Positions 25,046 to 34,561 of a DNA stretch of 64,000 bases are shown piece by piece; within the stretch, counting starts at the first letter, position 1; the number at the start of each line of letters is the position of its first letter. The notes under the pieces were generated by a model, which saw only the letters and a list, made by a program, of their open reading frames with translations, was not told the origin of the DNA and ran no database searches. The translations under genes were made by a program, and so were the position numbers. Source of the DNA: JBCDCB01 sp039182735. Lineage in GTDB: Bacteria; Planctomycetota; Phycisphaerae; Phycisphaerales; UBA1924. The DNA lies in contig JBCDCB010000012.1 of NCBI GenBank assembly GCA_039182735.1, forward strand, positions 1-64,000. The letters run 5' to 3'.

Positions 25046-26083
25046 TCACTCAAGATTCTTCGCGAACTGATCCAGCACGTGCGGCCACGCCTTCTGGAAG
25101 TACGCCTTCGTCTCCTGCCAGTGCGCTTCGTCGCCGAACCCGAGGTGCGTCAGACGCACCCGCGTCCCGCCCTCCGATTCCTCGAACTCCACGACCACCC
25201 ACGTCCGCAGGTCGCGTGATTCGTGCCCCGGCGGCGCGTTCCAACTGAACGAGATCATCCGGTTCGGCACAAACGACAGCACCTGGCAACCGTTCGAACC
25301 CGTCTCGCCGTCCCACAGCCACTCGTACGCACCACCGATCGCCAGCTCGATGTTCGCGTCGAGTTCGTCCCGATCCGGCGCATACGACCGCGTGAACGCA
25401 TCGCCATCCGCGAACGCCGCGTACACCCGCTCGACCGGCGCACCCATGGCGCGTTCAACGCTGTAGTGATCCACATCGACCCCGCGCCCGACGAAGAGCG
25501 CATCGCTGATCGGCTGCGTCATGGGCGCGCCCTCCAACTGCCCGCGGTACGCGAGCGCCTCATCGCTCACGCGCCGCCACGTCCCGTCCATCATGGTCAC
25601 GTCCGGCTCGCCCGGCGACGCCATCTTCACCAGCCAGCGAGCCTCCTCGCCGTCGATCGTGAACGACTGCGCGAACACCGACGCGCCCTGCGGGTCCGCC
25701 GACCATTCCGAGCGCATCGACATGCCGCGCTCCGTCTCGACCGTCTCCACCGACGCGCTGGCCATGCTCCCGTCGAACGTCGCGGAGGACGTCGCGATCA
25801 CGCCGGGCTCCGCCCCCGCGCCGTACGTCGTCACGTACCGCTCGTACACCGGCCCGCCGTTGTCGCGCACCCAGGTGCGCCCCACGACGAAACGCCCGTT
25901 CAGCACCGATTCGTACACCGCGTACCCGCGCAGCGTATCGCCGTGCGACCACGTCGCCTCGATCTCCCACGTCCCGAGCAGCGGCTCGAGCGCCTCGATC
26001 GATTCGTGCAGTTCGCCCGCGTGCGCCGTCGCGCCGGCAAATCCCAGCACGCCCGTCACCGCGATCATGACGCATCCACGCAT
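25046..26083 (-). CDS. Exported SRPBCC/AHSA1-domain protein with DUF1579-like N-terminal half
   Basis: 345 residues; GGAGG precedes the ATG, and a signal peptide ends near 'ATAHA'. Residues about 25-190 ('EPLLGTWEIEATW...GRFVVGRTWV') form a lipocalin-like DUF1579 type domain. Residues about 200-345 are an SRPBCC/AHSA1 fold: 'VERAMGAPVERVYAAFADGDAF', 'RMISFSWNAP', 'TRVRLTHLGFGDEAHW', 'AWPHVLDQFAKNL'. AHSA1-like proteins bind hydrophobic ligands or act in stress responses; export is unusual for the family. The specific role is unknown. Confidence 0.8.
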   Translation of the reverse strand: MRGCVMIAVTGVLGFAGATAHAGELHESIEALEPLLGTWEIEATWSHGDTLRGYAVYESVLNGRFVVGRTWVRDNGGPVYERYVTTYGAGAEPGVIATSSATFDGSMASASVETVETERGMSMRSEWSADPQGASVFAQSFTIDGEEARWLVKMASPGEPDVTMMDGTWRRVSDEALAYRGQLEGAPMTQPISDALFVGRGVDVDHYSVERAMGAPVERVYAAFADGDAFTRSYAPDRDELDANIELAIGGAYEWLWDGETGSNGCQVLSFVPNRMISFSWNAPPGHESRDLRTWVVVEFEESEGGTRVRLTHLGFGDEAHWQETKAYFQKAWPHVLDQFAKNLE

Positions 26084-26152
26084 GGTTCGACCCTCCAGAC
26101 TTGGGTTGTCGAGAGAGCCTACCGAAACGCGGGCGTTGCGCCGCAGCGCGCG

Positions 26153-26515
26153 TCACTCCTCACGCGTCTCGAACGCGCACACCGTCTCGCGCGCACGGTT
26201 CGCCGCGATCTTGTCGTACACCGCCGCCCCCGCATGGCTGATCCCCGGCACGTGCATCAGCAGCGCCGGCACGAACCCCAGCGGCGTCTGCCGCAGCGCC
26301 CGGCGCATCGCCGGAAACCCGAAGAGCGCCCGCCCATCACGCGTCCGCATGGGGATCCCGCGCGCGAACTCCTCTTCACCGCCCGGTCGATCGTCGGTGT
26401 GCGCGCCCGTCCCGTCACGCAGTTCGAGACGATCGAGCCAGTCGAGCTTCTTCAGCCGCGCCGTCCCGCGCCGGCACATCCCGCACTGACCGTCGTAATA
26501 CAGCACGTCACACAT
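26153..26515 (-). CDS. DCC1-like thiol-disulfide oxidoreductase family protein
   Basis: 120 residues. The N-terminal 'VLYYDGQCGMCRRGTARL' is the defining DxxCxxC motif of the DCC (DUF393) family, a thioredoxin-like fold. 'LFGFPAMRRALRQTPLG' is the conserved second half. It starts 18 bases after the stop of the decarboxylase gene on the same strand, so the two may be co-transcribed. Substrates of the family are poorly known. Confidence 0.87.
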   Translation of the reverse strand: MCDVLYYDGQCGMCRRGTARLKKLDWLDRLELRDGTGAHTDDRPGGEEEFARGIPMRTRDGRALFGFPAMRRALRQTPLGFVPALLMHVPGISHAGAAVYDKIAANRARETVCAFETREE

Positions 26516-26533
26516 GCTGTATTGAAGGCGCGA

Positions 26534-27994
26534 TCACACGCCCGCGCCAAGCACCCCATCCGCCTCACGGGAAACGATTGCCCACGCGCGCCGAATATGA
26601 TCTTCACGGACCGTGGTCGCGCCGATCGCCACGCGGATCACGTATCGCTCCGCGCCGTCGCCCTCGCCCGTCGGCCCCCAGTCGGGTACCCGCGTGTGCG
26701 TGAGGAAGACCTCGCCGCTCGCGTTGACGCGCTCCATAAGCGTTCGCGTCGCGTCGTCGCCCGCAGCAAGCCGGAAGCACAGCAGCGACAGGCACCGCGG
26801 CGCGCACAGCACGAAGCGATCGTCCGATGCGATCCATCCTTCGAGCAACTCGGCAAGCCGCACATGCTCGCGGATGAACGCGCGCAGCCCCGCAAGCCCG
26901 TAGTGCCGGAGCACAAACCACAGCTTCAGCGCCCGGAACCGGCGTCCCAGCGGGATGTGCCAGTCGCGGTAATCGATCACCGAACCCGCGTCGGTCGCGG
27001 CGTTCCGCAGATACTCGGGCAAGATCGCCATCGCGCTGAGCAAGTCGCTCCGCCGACGGATCCAGAAAAGCGAGCAATCGAACGACGTCAGCAGCCACTT
27101 GTGCGGGTTGAAGTTGAAGGAGTCGGCGAGTTCCACACCCTCGATCATCTCGCGATGCTCCGGGCACACGAGCGCCGACCCCGCGTATGCGGCATCGACG
27201 TGCAGCCACATGTCGTGCGCACGCGTGATCTCGCCCATCGCACGCAGCGGGTCGATCGCGCCGGTCGAAGTCGTCCCAATCGTCGCGCACGCATAGCTCG
27301 GCAGCATGCCGCTCGCGGCATCTTTCTGGATCACTTCGCGCAACGCACCCGGATCAAGCGCGAGCGAGCGACCCGTCGGGATCGTGCGCACGTTCGCGCG
27401 CCCGATGCCGCACAGACCCGCGGCCTTCATGATCGACGAGTGCGCCTGCTCCGACGTGTACACCGTGCAACGCGACGGATCGGTGGCGCCGTGCGCATGC
27501 ATCGTCGCATCGCGCGCCGCGATCATCGCGGTGAGCGCCGCCTCGCTCGCCGTACCGAGGATGACGCCCCCCGACTCGCCGCCCTCCGCGTCGCTGCGGA
27601 ACACGCTCGGCAAGCCGATCGCGTCGGCGAACCAGTCGAGCACGACCGTCTCGATCTCCGTACACGCGGGGCTCGTGGACCACAGCATCCCCTGCACGCC
27701 GAGTCCCGTGCTCACGAGATCACCGAGAATCGCCGGCCCGCTCGCGTTGCACGGGAAATACCCGAGGAACCCCGGGTGCTGCCAGTGCATCAAGTTCGGG
27801 ACCACGATGCGGTCAAGGTCCGCGAGGATCGCGTCCCAACCCTCGCTCGACTCCGGAGGCGCATCCGGCAGCATCGCCGCGACCTCGCCCGGCTCCGTCG
27901 ACGGCCGCACCGGCATCGACTCCACGCGCTCCATGTACGACGCGAGCCAGTCGATCACCCGATGCCCGACCCGCCGGAACTCATCCGGCGTCAT
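26534..27994 (-). CDS. PLP-dependent group II decarboxylase (aromatic-L-amino-acid decarboxylase type)
   Basis: 486 residues from the ATG giving 'MTPDEFRRVGHRVIDWLA', the usual N-terminus; a GTG at 28045 would add 17 residues but overlap the upstream gene. The PLP lysine is in 'FNFNPHKWLLTSFDCS'. Other signatures are 'HPGFLGYFPCNAS', 'GVILGTASEAALTAMIAAR', 'EQAHSSIMKAAGL' and 'WLHVDAAYAGSALV'. The family decarboxylates aromatic amino acids such as Tyr, Trp or Dopa; the exact substrate cannot be read from sequence. The AADC-type Pro-His-Lys-Trp and His-rich active site are intact. Confidence 0.88.
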   Translation of the reverse strand: MTPDEFRRVGHRVIDWLASYMERVESMPVRPSTEPGEVAAMLPDAPPESSEGWDAILADLDRIVVPNLMHWQHPGFLGYFPCNASGPAILGDLVSTGLGVQGMLWSTSPACTEIETVVLDWFADAIGLPSVFRSDAEGGESGGVILGTASEAALTAMIAARDATMHAHGATDPSRCTVYTSEQAHSSIMKAAGLCGIGRANVRTIPTGRSLALDPGALREVIQKDAASGMLPSYACATIGTTSTGAIDPLRAMGEITRAHDMWLHVDAAYAGSALVCPEHREMIEGVELADSFNFNPHKWLLTSFDCSLFWIRRRSDLLSAMAILPEYLRNAATDAGSVIDYRDWHIPLGRRFRALKLWFVLRHYGLAGLRAFIREHVRLAELLEGWIASDDRFVLCAPRCLSLLCFRLAAGDDATRTLMERVNASGEVFLTHTRVPDWGPTGEGDGAERYVIRVAIGATTVREDHIRRAWAIVSREADGVLGAGV

Positions 27995-28004
27995 GTGCGG
28001 CGCA

Positions 28005-28460
28005 TCAAGATGCACGATCGCCCCCTGTGTAGCCGCGACGCCCACGCCAAATGAACCAATTCGTAAGTCCCATCGCGCACAGCGACAAAGATCCGAGGAA
28101 TAGAGTCAGAGTTAGAAACTCTCGAGGCGATCTTCGCGTGTCTTCCCCGGTTCCTGCACGCGGGCCAGTGGTCTGCGTGATGTGGTAGCCCATGAACACC
28201 GGACCAAGTCTTGTTATCTCCAAGTCGTAGGATCCGAAGTACTCGTACTGCGCAACCGCCGATCGCAACTCGCTACGTCCCATCAGGTGAAAACTCAGTA
28301 CCACCACCGGGAGCGAAAACACGTACGTCAGCACGAACGCACTTCCGAGAGCGCGGCACGACGACCTGCGGGAGATAACGAATCCGGACAGCGCGGCGAG
28401 CACACCCGGCACGATGAGCATCGTCAGGATGATCGTGATGTTTGCGGCGTCTGACTGCAT
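28005..28460 (-). CDS. Small hypothetical membrane protein
   Basis: 151 residues from the ATG at 28460, nine bases after the M3 peptidase stop; GGAG from that stop region serves as the likely ribosome-binding site. Three membrane helices are visible near residues 8-28, 40-62 and 120-140. No family was recognised. Composition is less GC-rich than the neighbours. The stop lies 11 bases before the chosen decarboxylase start. Confidence 0.65.
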   Translation of the reverse strand: MQSDAANITIILTMLIVPGVLAALSGFVISRRSSCRALGSAFVLTYVFSLPVVVLSFHLMGRSELRSAVAQYEYFGSYDLEITRLGPVFMGYHITQTTGPRAGTGEDTRRSPREFLTLTLFLGSLSLCAMGLTNWFIWRGRRGYTGGDRAS

Positions 28461-28469
28461 GACAGCCAA

Positions 28470-30203
28470 TCACTCCGGCAGCTTCGCGAGCTCGCCCTCG
28501 ACCGCCTCGACGAGTCTGCCGACGATCTCCGGACCGAAGTCGAACGGCACGCCCGCCGCCTCGAAGAGCGCTGGCAGCGGCTTCGAACCACCCAGCGAGA
28601 GCGAACGCGTGTAGTGATCGAGCGCTGAGGGCACGCCACGCTCGAGCGCGTGCAGCCAGATGCCGAGCGAACCGAGCTGCGCGATCCCGTACTCGATGTA
28701 ATAGAACGGCACGCCGAAGAGGTGCCCCTGCCGCTGCCACTGCGCCGCGCGTGCATCCTCAAGCCCCGACCAATCGACCGTTGCGCCGAAGCGATCGTCG
28801 AGTTCGAGCCACTTGGCCGTACGCTCGTCGCGCGAGTGATCCGGGTTCAGATAGATCCAGTGCTGGAACGCGTCGATCGTCGCGATCCACGGGAGCAGCG
28901 CGATCGAACCCTCCATCTGCTTCCGCCGCGCGCGATCCGCGTCGTCCCCGTCGGGGTAGTACGCCCCCCAGTGCGGCATCGTGAGCAGTTCCATCGTCAT
29001 CGACGCCACCTCAGCGAACTCGATCGGTGAATGGCGGTAGTGCAGCAGCGGCTCGTCGTTGCACAGCATCGAGTGGAACGCGTGCCCCGCCTCGTGCACC
29101 ATCGTCTCGACATCCCGGTGCAGGCCCGCCGCGTTCATAAAGATGAACGGCACGCGCGAGCGATCACGCTGATACTGGTACCCCCCGCTCGCCTTGCCCT
29201 TCCGGCTATCGAGATCGAGGCACGCATCGCCCAGCTCGTTCGGATCGCGCACGTTGTCGCCGAGCGAGCGGAACATCTCCGCGAGACCCGGGTCGAGCGC
29301 GTCGAACACCGCGCGCGTGCGCTCGATCAGCTGCTGCCCGTTCTCGAACGGGCGCAGCGGCTCGCGGCCCCGCTCGTCCGCCGCGAGATCCCACGGGCGC
29401 AGCGCGTCCAGACCCATCGCCGCCTTCCGGCGTTCGTTCATGGCCCGCATAAAGGGGACCGCGTGGCGCTCGATCGCCTCGTGGAACCGCTCGCACTCCG
29501 CCGGCCCGTAATCAAAGCGGTGCTTCGCGCGGAACTCGTAGTCGCGGTAGTTATCGAAGCCCGCGTTCTTCGCGAGCGACACGCGCTTGGCGATCATCTG
29601 ATCGAAGATGTCGTCCACGCGCTCGCGATCACGCAGACGGCGCTCACTGACGAGGCGCCACGCCTCCTCGCGGTGCGCGCGATCATTGTGCTCGAGCTCG
29701 CGCCCCATCTGCGCGAGCGTCTTCGTCTCGCCCTTGAACTCGACCGTCATGTCGCCGCAGATCTTGTCGTACTCAAGATCCAGCTTCGCGAGCTCCGTCT
29801 CGATCGACACGTTCTCGTCGCGGAAGAGCTCAACCTCCACACGCGTGTCGCGCTCGATCACCTCATACCGCTCGCGCGGCAGGTCGAGCCGCTCGCCCAG
29901 CTCCACCTGACGCTTGTCGAGTTCGAACGAGATCGGCTTCAGCTTGGGCGGCACCTCGTCGAGGTACGCCTGCCACGCCGACGTGATCGCCTCGTCATCC
30001 GTCCGGCACGTCATGCGGATGTACAGGTTCGCGCGACCTTCGCTCGCGGCCGCATCGAGCTCGCTGCGATCGTGCAGCCAACGCTCCAAGTCCTCGCTGT
30101 TCTCAACAGTGCGGTCTCGCAGCGCGGTGTAGAGCGGCTCCAGCGCCGCCCACGTGGTCGCGTCGAGGTCTGCCGGTACGAAGTCGCTCGTCATCGTGGT
30201 CAT
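28470..30203 (-). CDS. M3 family oligoendopeptidase (PepF-like)
   Basis: 577 residues. The zinc site is 'TMVHEAGHAFHSML' (HExxH form HEAGH), with the third ligand Glu in 'PIEFAEVASMTMELL'. The N-terminal helical domain and 'ASGGYQYQRDRSRVPFIFMN' fit the oligoendopeptidase F branch. It cleaves short peptides in the cytoplasm. AGGAG lies eight bases before the ATG. Gene order suggests co-transcription with the small membrane protein downstream. Confidence 0.92.
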   Translation of the reverse strand: MTTMTSDFVPADLDATTWAALEPLYTALRDRTVENSEDLERWLHDRSELDAAASEGRANLYIRMTCRTDDEAITSAWQAYLDEVPPKLKPISFELDKRQVELGERLDLPRERYEVIERDTRVEVELFRDENVSIETELAKLDLEYDKICGDMTVEFKGETKTLAQMGRELEHNDRAHREEAWRLVSERRLRDRERVDDIFDQMIAKRVSLAKNAGFDNYRDYEFRAKHRFDYGPAECERFHEAIERHAVPFMRAMNERRKAAMGLDALRPWDLAADERGREPLRPFENGQQLIERTRAVFDALDPGLAEMFRSLGDNVRDPNELGDACLDLDSRKGKASGGYQYQRDRSRVPFIFMNAAGLHRDVETMVHEAGHAFHSMLCNDEPLLHYRHSPIEFAEVASMTMELLTMPHWGAYYPDGDDADRARRKQMEGSIALLPWIATIDAFQHWIYLNPDHSRDERTAKWLELDDRFGATVDWSGLEDARAAQWQRQGHLFGVPFYYIEYGIAQLGSLGIWLHALERGVPSALDHYTRSLSLGGSKPLPALFEAAGVPFDFGPEIVGRLVEAVEGELAKLPE

Positions 30204-30303
30204 GCGTGGCTCCTGTCTTGCCGCCCGAATGTAGCAGCCGCGCGCGAAAGCCGCCCCACCAATCGGCGGAGCGGCTCGGAAGAGGTCCGGTTGATCGCGC
30301 GGA

Positions 30304-31539
30304 TCAGCCGCCGCGACCGCGACGCTGCTGACGCGCCATGTCGTCGAGCTGCTGCTCCACGTTGCGGAAGAAGTCGTCGGTCAGCGGGGGCAGCGGCCCG
30401 GCGCCGTACTTCGCCAGCGAGGGTGCGCGACGCGCGATCGACTTCAGCTCACGCAGGAAGCGCTTCGCCTTGTTGATCTGACCCGCCTCGATGTAGATGT
30501 TCATCTTGCTCCACAGCTCGCCGCCGCGGGCCTGACCCTCTTTCACGCTCTCGCGAAACTCGACCATCATCTCGTCCGCCTTCTGACCGACCTCGACCCA
30601 CTCGGTCAGGCCCATGAGCTTGGCGAGTTCGTCCTTGGTGTCGGCGGTCCCGAGCGAGACGTTGAACCGCTCGCTGTCGATCGCGTTGAAAGTCAGGATG
30701 CGGTCTTCGGGGGAGACCATGACCTCGCCCTCGTCGCCCTCGAAGAAGATCCACCCGCCGTTGCCGTCGGGCGTGGCGGTGAGCGTGGTGAAGATCTGCA
30801 TCGCGCGCATGATGAGCGGGTCGTACCCGCCGTTGGCGGAGATCTGCTCGCCCATCTCGAGGACGAACTCGAGACCCTCGCCGTCCATCGCCTTCGCGCC
30901 GCCGGACTGCATGGAGTAGGCAACCGTGCCCCCGACGTTGCCCTCCTTGGTCATGTAGATCTCTTCGCAGTTGAAGATGGTCAGCGACGCCGCGGAAATC
31001 GCCGACTCGATCCAGCCCACCGTGCGGAACATGGGCTTGATCTCGTCCTGGATCGTGTCCATCAGCGGTTCGACCTCGAGCAGCGCGCCGCCGCCCGAGT
31101 TCACCCGCAGCACGAGCACGTCCGGGCGGATCTCCGTCGGGAGTTCGTCGAGGTACTCCGCCGAGCGCATCAGCGCGTCGGCGTTGAGGTACGGGCCCAC
31201 CATCTCTTCGAGCGTGATGAAGGCCACCTTCGTCGCGCCGGGCGGGATCACCAGCTCGGTCTCGGGCTCGATCTCCTCTTCGACCTTGTCGCCCTCGATG
31301 TACTCGATCGACTTGATCTGGTCCGGCGCGATCGTCATCTCGGTTGTGATCGTGCCCTGCGTGACCTCGATCCACACCATCCCGCGCACTTCACGCGTGA
31401 TCTCGCCTTCGAGCACGCGCCCGTCGTTGAGCGTCACCTTGTCCGCGAGCGCCTGCGCCGGCGACATCGCCAGCACGCTCGAAGCGGCGATCGCAAACGC
31501 CGCGAGGATCCTGTTGGTTGCCATGCGATGTGTCTCCAT
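30304..31539 (-). CDS. Secreted ClpP-like (NfeD/SppA-type) serine protease-fold protein
   Basis: 411 residues with a signal peptide (cleavage near 'AQALA'); an ATG at 31524 is an alternative start. Residues about 33-85 are a small beta-barrel-like module ('KVTLNDGRVLEGEITREVRGM'). The ClpP/crotonase fold follows: 'VLVLRVNSGGGALLEVEPLMD' (oxyanion region) and 'ISAASLTIFNCEEIYMTKEGNVGG', where a Ser in SAAS is the likely nucleophile. The C-terminus is helical and Arg-rich. It lies 30 bases downstream of a paralogous gene with the same architecture. It is probably a periplasmic or envelope proteolytic factor; activity is not shown. Confidence 0.75.
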   Translation of the reverse strand: METHRMATNRILAAFAIAASSVLAMSPAQALADKVTLNDGRVLEGEITREVRGMVWIEVTQGTITTEMTIAPDQIKSIEYIEGDKVEEEIEPETELVIPPGATKVAFITLEEMVGPYLNADALMRSAEYLDELPTEIRPDVLVLRVNSGGGALLEVEPLMDTIQDEIKPMFRTVGWIESAISAASLTIFNCEEIYMTKEGNVGGTVAYSMQSGGAKAMDGEGLEFVLEMGEQISANGGYDPLIMRAMQIFTTLTATPDGNGGWIFFEGDEGEVMVSPEDRILTFNAIDSERFNVSLGTADTKDELAKLMGLTEWVEVGQKADEMMVEFRESVKEGQARGGELWSKMNIYIEAGQINKAKRFLRELKSIARRAPSLAKYGAGPLPPLTDDFFRNVEQQLDDMARQQRRGRGG

Positions 31540-31569
31540 TGAGTCCTGGAAAGTCCGAATCGTCCGCGA

Positions 31570-33072
31570 TCAGCGACGCCCGCCGCGACGGCTCAACTGC
31601 TGCAGCTCAACCTTGTGCTGCTCGATCATCACATCGAGCTGCGCACGCTGCGCGCCCGACGAATCAAACACCTCTTCGAAACGCGACAGCACGCTCCGGA
31701 TCTGCTTCAGCGTGCGGATCTGCACGCCGATCGCCCGACGCGGATCGTCCGGGAAGTCGTTCGGCACGCTCCGGTACTCCACCCACAGCTTGCCCGGCGT
31801 GTTCGGGTTCTGCGAGATCATGTCGATCGCCGTCTCGATCGACTCCGCCCAACGCTCGAGCACCTTGTGCGCGCCGGTGTCCTCCTCGACGTACACGTAG
31901 TCGAACGGCTCGCCCAACAGGTCGGCGAGTTCATCGACGTCATCCGCCGTCCCGTCCGACAGACCGAGCTTGCTCGCCCAGTCCGCGTTGATGTTCAAGA
32001 CGTCGTTGCCCTTGAACGAGAACTCGTCCTCGTTCTCGCCCTCGCCGTTGTCGGTCAGCACAACCCAGTCGCTGTACCCCTCGTTGCGCACCTTCGGGTC
32101 CGCCTCGAGGAACATCGGCTCCCCGCCCTCGAACCGCACGCACAACCAGTTGTCCGCCCTCGCCATCGCGCGGATGATCGGCGGGCCGATCTTCCCGTAC
32201 CCGCCCTTGATCGCGAAGCCCTCCGCGTGCCCGAGGCGCAGCGAAATCTGCTTCTCGTTCACCATCTCGTCGCCGATGTCGAAGTCCTGCAACGAGCCGA
32301 TCCCCCCCATGATCCCGTCGCGCATGAAGTAGATCTCGTCGCTCACCCACGGCAGGAACGACGCCCCGCCGCCCGCGTTCTCGATCCAGAACACCACGCG
32401 GCGTCCCTTCTCGACGATCTCGTGCTCGACGACCGGCGCGATCGTCTCGGCGCGCCACATCCCGTCGAACCCCTGCTGCGGGTTCGTCTGCGTGTTCATC
32501 TTGATCACCACGACGTTCTGCTCGGCGGTCAGCGGATCGACCACGCGCTTCACGGTGCCGTCCGGACGCCGCATCGACTGCACGTCGCCGAAAAGCTTGT
32601 CGGCTTCTTCGAACATCTCTTCGAGCGGGGATTCCGACGACTGCACGCCGAAGGTCTCCTCAAGCTCAACGATCAGCAGACGCAGCGTGCCGGGGTCGTA
32701 CGAGTCGCCCGGACCCTGCCACTCGACATCTTTCTTGTTGAGCGCCGCGGGATCGAAGGCCTCGGCCATCGTCTCGCCATCCTTGGCCATCGCGTCGCTC
32801 GCGCTGCCGCGCTCGATCTCAAGGATGTCTTTCTTCGCGTAGGTCGTGCGCGCTTTGAGCGATCCCATCACGACGAGCATCGTGACCTCAGTGTCGGTCT
32901 CTTCGAGGATCTGACCGCTCACGATCCGACCCGAGCGCAGGATCACGGTGTCCTGCGAGGACTCGACCTGTTTGGAATCGTCCGCGTGCGCAAGGGGCGT
33001 TGGCGAGAAAAACCCGCCGCTGAACGCGACACCCGCCGCCAACACGCCCGCCCATACAACGTTCGTCCGCAT
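31570..33072 (-). CDS. Secreted ClpP-like protein, paralogue of the downstream gene
   Basis: 500 residues from the ATG at 33072, preceded by GGAGAG. A signal peptide ends near 'PLAHA'. The same two-part design as 30304-31539 is seen: an N-terminal 'TVILRSGRIVSGQILEE' module and a ClpP-like domain with 'VVVIKMNTQT', 'VVFWIENAGGGASFLPWVSDEI' and 'YFMRDGIMGG'. The nucleophile candidate is the Ser of GGASF. A long insertion separates the halves. The C-terminus is coiled and ends 'QQLSRRGGRR', echoing the 'QQRRGRGG' end of its neighbour. The pair looks like a tandem duplication that has diverged. Confidence 0.73.
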   Translation of the reverse strand: MRTNVVWAGVLAAGVAFSGGFFSPTPLAHADDSKQVESSQDTVILRSGRIVSGQILEETDTEVTMLVVMGSLKARTTYAKKDILEIERGSASDAMAKDGETMAEAFDPAALNKKDVEWQGPGDSYDPGTLRLLIVELEETFGVQSSESPLEEMFEEADKLFGDVQSMRRPDGTVKRVVDPLTAEQNVVVIKMNTQTNPQQGFDGMWRAETIAPVVEHEIVEKGRRVVFWIENAGGGASFLPWVSDEIYFMRDGIMGGIGSLQDFDIGDEMVNEKQISLRLGHAEGFAIKGGYGKIGPPIIRAMARADNWLCVRFEGGEPMFLEADPKVRNEGYSDWVVLTDNGEGENEDEFSFKGNDVLNINADWASKLGLSDGTADDVDELADLLGEPFDYVYVEEDTGAHKVLERWAESIETAIDMISQNPNTPGKLWVEYRSVPNDFPDDPRRAIGVQIRTLKQIRSVLSRFEEVFDSSGAQRAQLDVMIEQHKVELQQLSRRGGRR

Positions 33073-33223
33073 CGATACTCTCCGCTGAACCGACGTCACG
33101 CGTGATCGGGCAGCCACGCGAGCCCAATACGCCAGATGTGCTTACAGCCCACCCCGGGCTGCGTTGACCCGTACAAACTTCGACCCGGCGCGAATTATTC
33201 CGCCCCGAGATGAACCCCAAAGT

Positions 33224-34528
33224 CTACGCACCGCCGCCACGCAGCCGCTCGATCAGCGCGAGCGCCTCCTCGCGCGTCTCGATCTCCCCGCGCAGCTGCG
33301 CATCGAGCACATTTTCCAACCATTTTCCGAACATCGGACCGGGCACATGCCCCGCGTCGATCAGCGCCCCGCCGTCCAGCAGCGGGCGCGGATCCAGTCC
33401 CGGCGGCGTCCGTGCCAGCTCCTCCCGCCGAGACCGAACCGCCGCCGCCAGCGACGCGTCGTCCGCGCGGAGCAGGTCACACGCCCCCTCATACGTCGAC
33501 CAGCGCGCCGCGCCGCAGCACCGACGCTGGTGCGCCGCATCGCGCTCCAACCAACCCGTCTCCAGATCGATCAACGCGCGCACGATCGCACGCAGCGCCT
33601 CCGCCTCGTCGTTCGTCAGGCACAGCGCCCCACGCACACGCGCGAGACACGCGTGCCCTTTCGCCTGCAGCGCCCCGGCTCGCGACGCCCCGCTCGCGCC
33701 CGGGCAGATCCGCTCGACCAGCCAGCCCGCGAGCGCCGTGATCCAGCCGCTCGATTCCGGCAGGCGCGCGACGAGCCGGGCCCCGCCGTCCCCGCGCCGC
33801 CCGTCGTCCAGCACCGGGCCGTCGATCGCCAGGTCGTGCATCAACTCGATCGCGCGTGCGCGGCTCGAGTGCCCGAGCATCCGACGCAGCTCGTCGCCGA
33901 AGCGCTCGCGCGACACACCGACCAACTCCCCCGCGTGCCGCACAATCGCATCACGCGTCCCACGCTCGATCTCAAACCCAAACCGCGCGGCGAACCGCAC
34001 GGCGCGCAGCGCACGCAGATCGTCTTCCTTCAGCCGCTCATCGGGGCTCCCGACCGCGCGCACGATCCCCGCGCGCAGATCCTCCACGCCGCCGACCAGG
34101 TCGATCACCCGTCCCCCCGGCTCCGCGTCGCTCGTCTCCAGCGGATCGATGTACAGCGCGTTGATCGTGAAGTCGCGGCGCAAGGCGTCGGCCTGCGCAT
34201 CGGCGAACTCCACCGAGTCCGGGCGACGCCGATCGCTGTACCCCGACTCGCGCCGGAACGTCGCGACCTCCACCGTGATCCCCCCGCTGCGCACCGGCAC
34301 CACGCCGAAGATCTTCCCAACCACCTTCGTCTTCGGGAAGATCCCCACAACCGTGTCGGGCTCGGCGCTCGTCGCGACGTCGTAGTCCTTCGGTGCGATC
34401 CCGAGCAGTTCGTCGCGCACGCACCCGCCGGCGAAGTAGGCCTCGTGCCCCGCGTCGCGCAGCGCGCGCACGATGCGCACCGCGACCTCGCGCGCACGCG
34501 AACCGGATTCCCCCGCATCACCTGGCAC
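33224..34528 (-). CDS. CCA tRNA nucleotidyltransferase / poly(A) polymerase family
   Basis: 434 residues from the GTG at 34528. Nucleotidyltransferase motifs are 'YFAGGCVRDELLGIAPKDYD' and 'VEVATFRRES'; 'ALRRDFTINALYID' is the class II RRDFT-x-NA motif; 'EDDLRALRAVRFAARFGF' is the nucleotide-specifying neck motif. It adds CCA to tRNA 3' ends (or poly(A); the two activities cannot be told apart with certainty by eye). The tRNA-Ser in this window lacks an encoded CCA, fitting a need for this enzyme. It is divergent from the small membrane-protein gene at 34562. Confidence 0.9.
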   Translation of the reverse strand: MPGDAGESGSRAREVAVRIVRALRDAGHEAYFAGGCVRDELLGIAPKDYDVATSAEPDTVVGIFPKTKVVGKIFGVVPVRSGGITVEVATFRRESGYSDRRRPDSVEFADAQADALRRDFTINALYIDPLETSDAEPGGRVIDLVGGVEDLRAGIVRAVGSPDERLKEDDLRALRAVRFAARFGFEIERGTRDAIVRHAGELVGVSRERFGDELRRMLGHSSRARAIELMHDLAIDGPVLDDGRRGDGGARLVARLPESSGWITALAGWLVERICPGASGASRAGALQAKGHACLARVRGALCLTNDEAEALRAIVRALIDLETGWLERDAAHQRRCCGAARWSTYEGACDLLRADDASLAAAVRSRREELARTPPGLDPRPLLDGGALIDAGHVPGPMFGKWLENVLDAQLRGEIETREEALALIERLRGGGA

Positions 34529-34561
34529 GAACGCATGGTACGACGTCCCTACGATTCCGCG

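Noticed and set aside
33145..33161. CAGCCC/GGGCTG hairpin after the CCA-adding enzyme gene
   Set aside because: Short stem and no T-tail; may be chance in GC-rich DNA.
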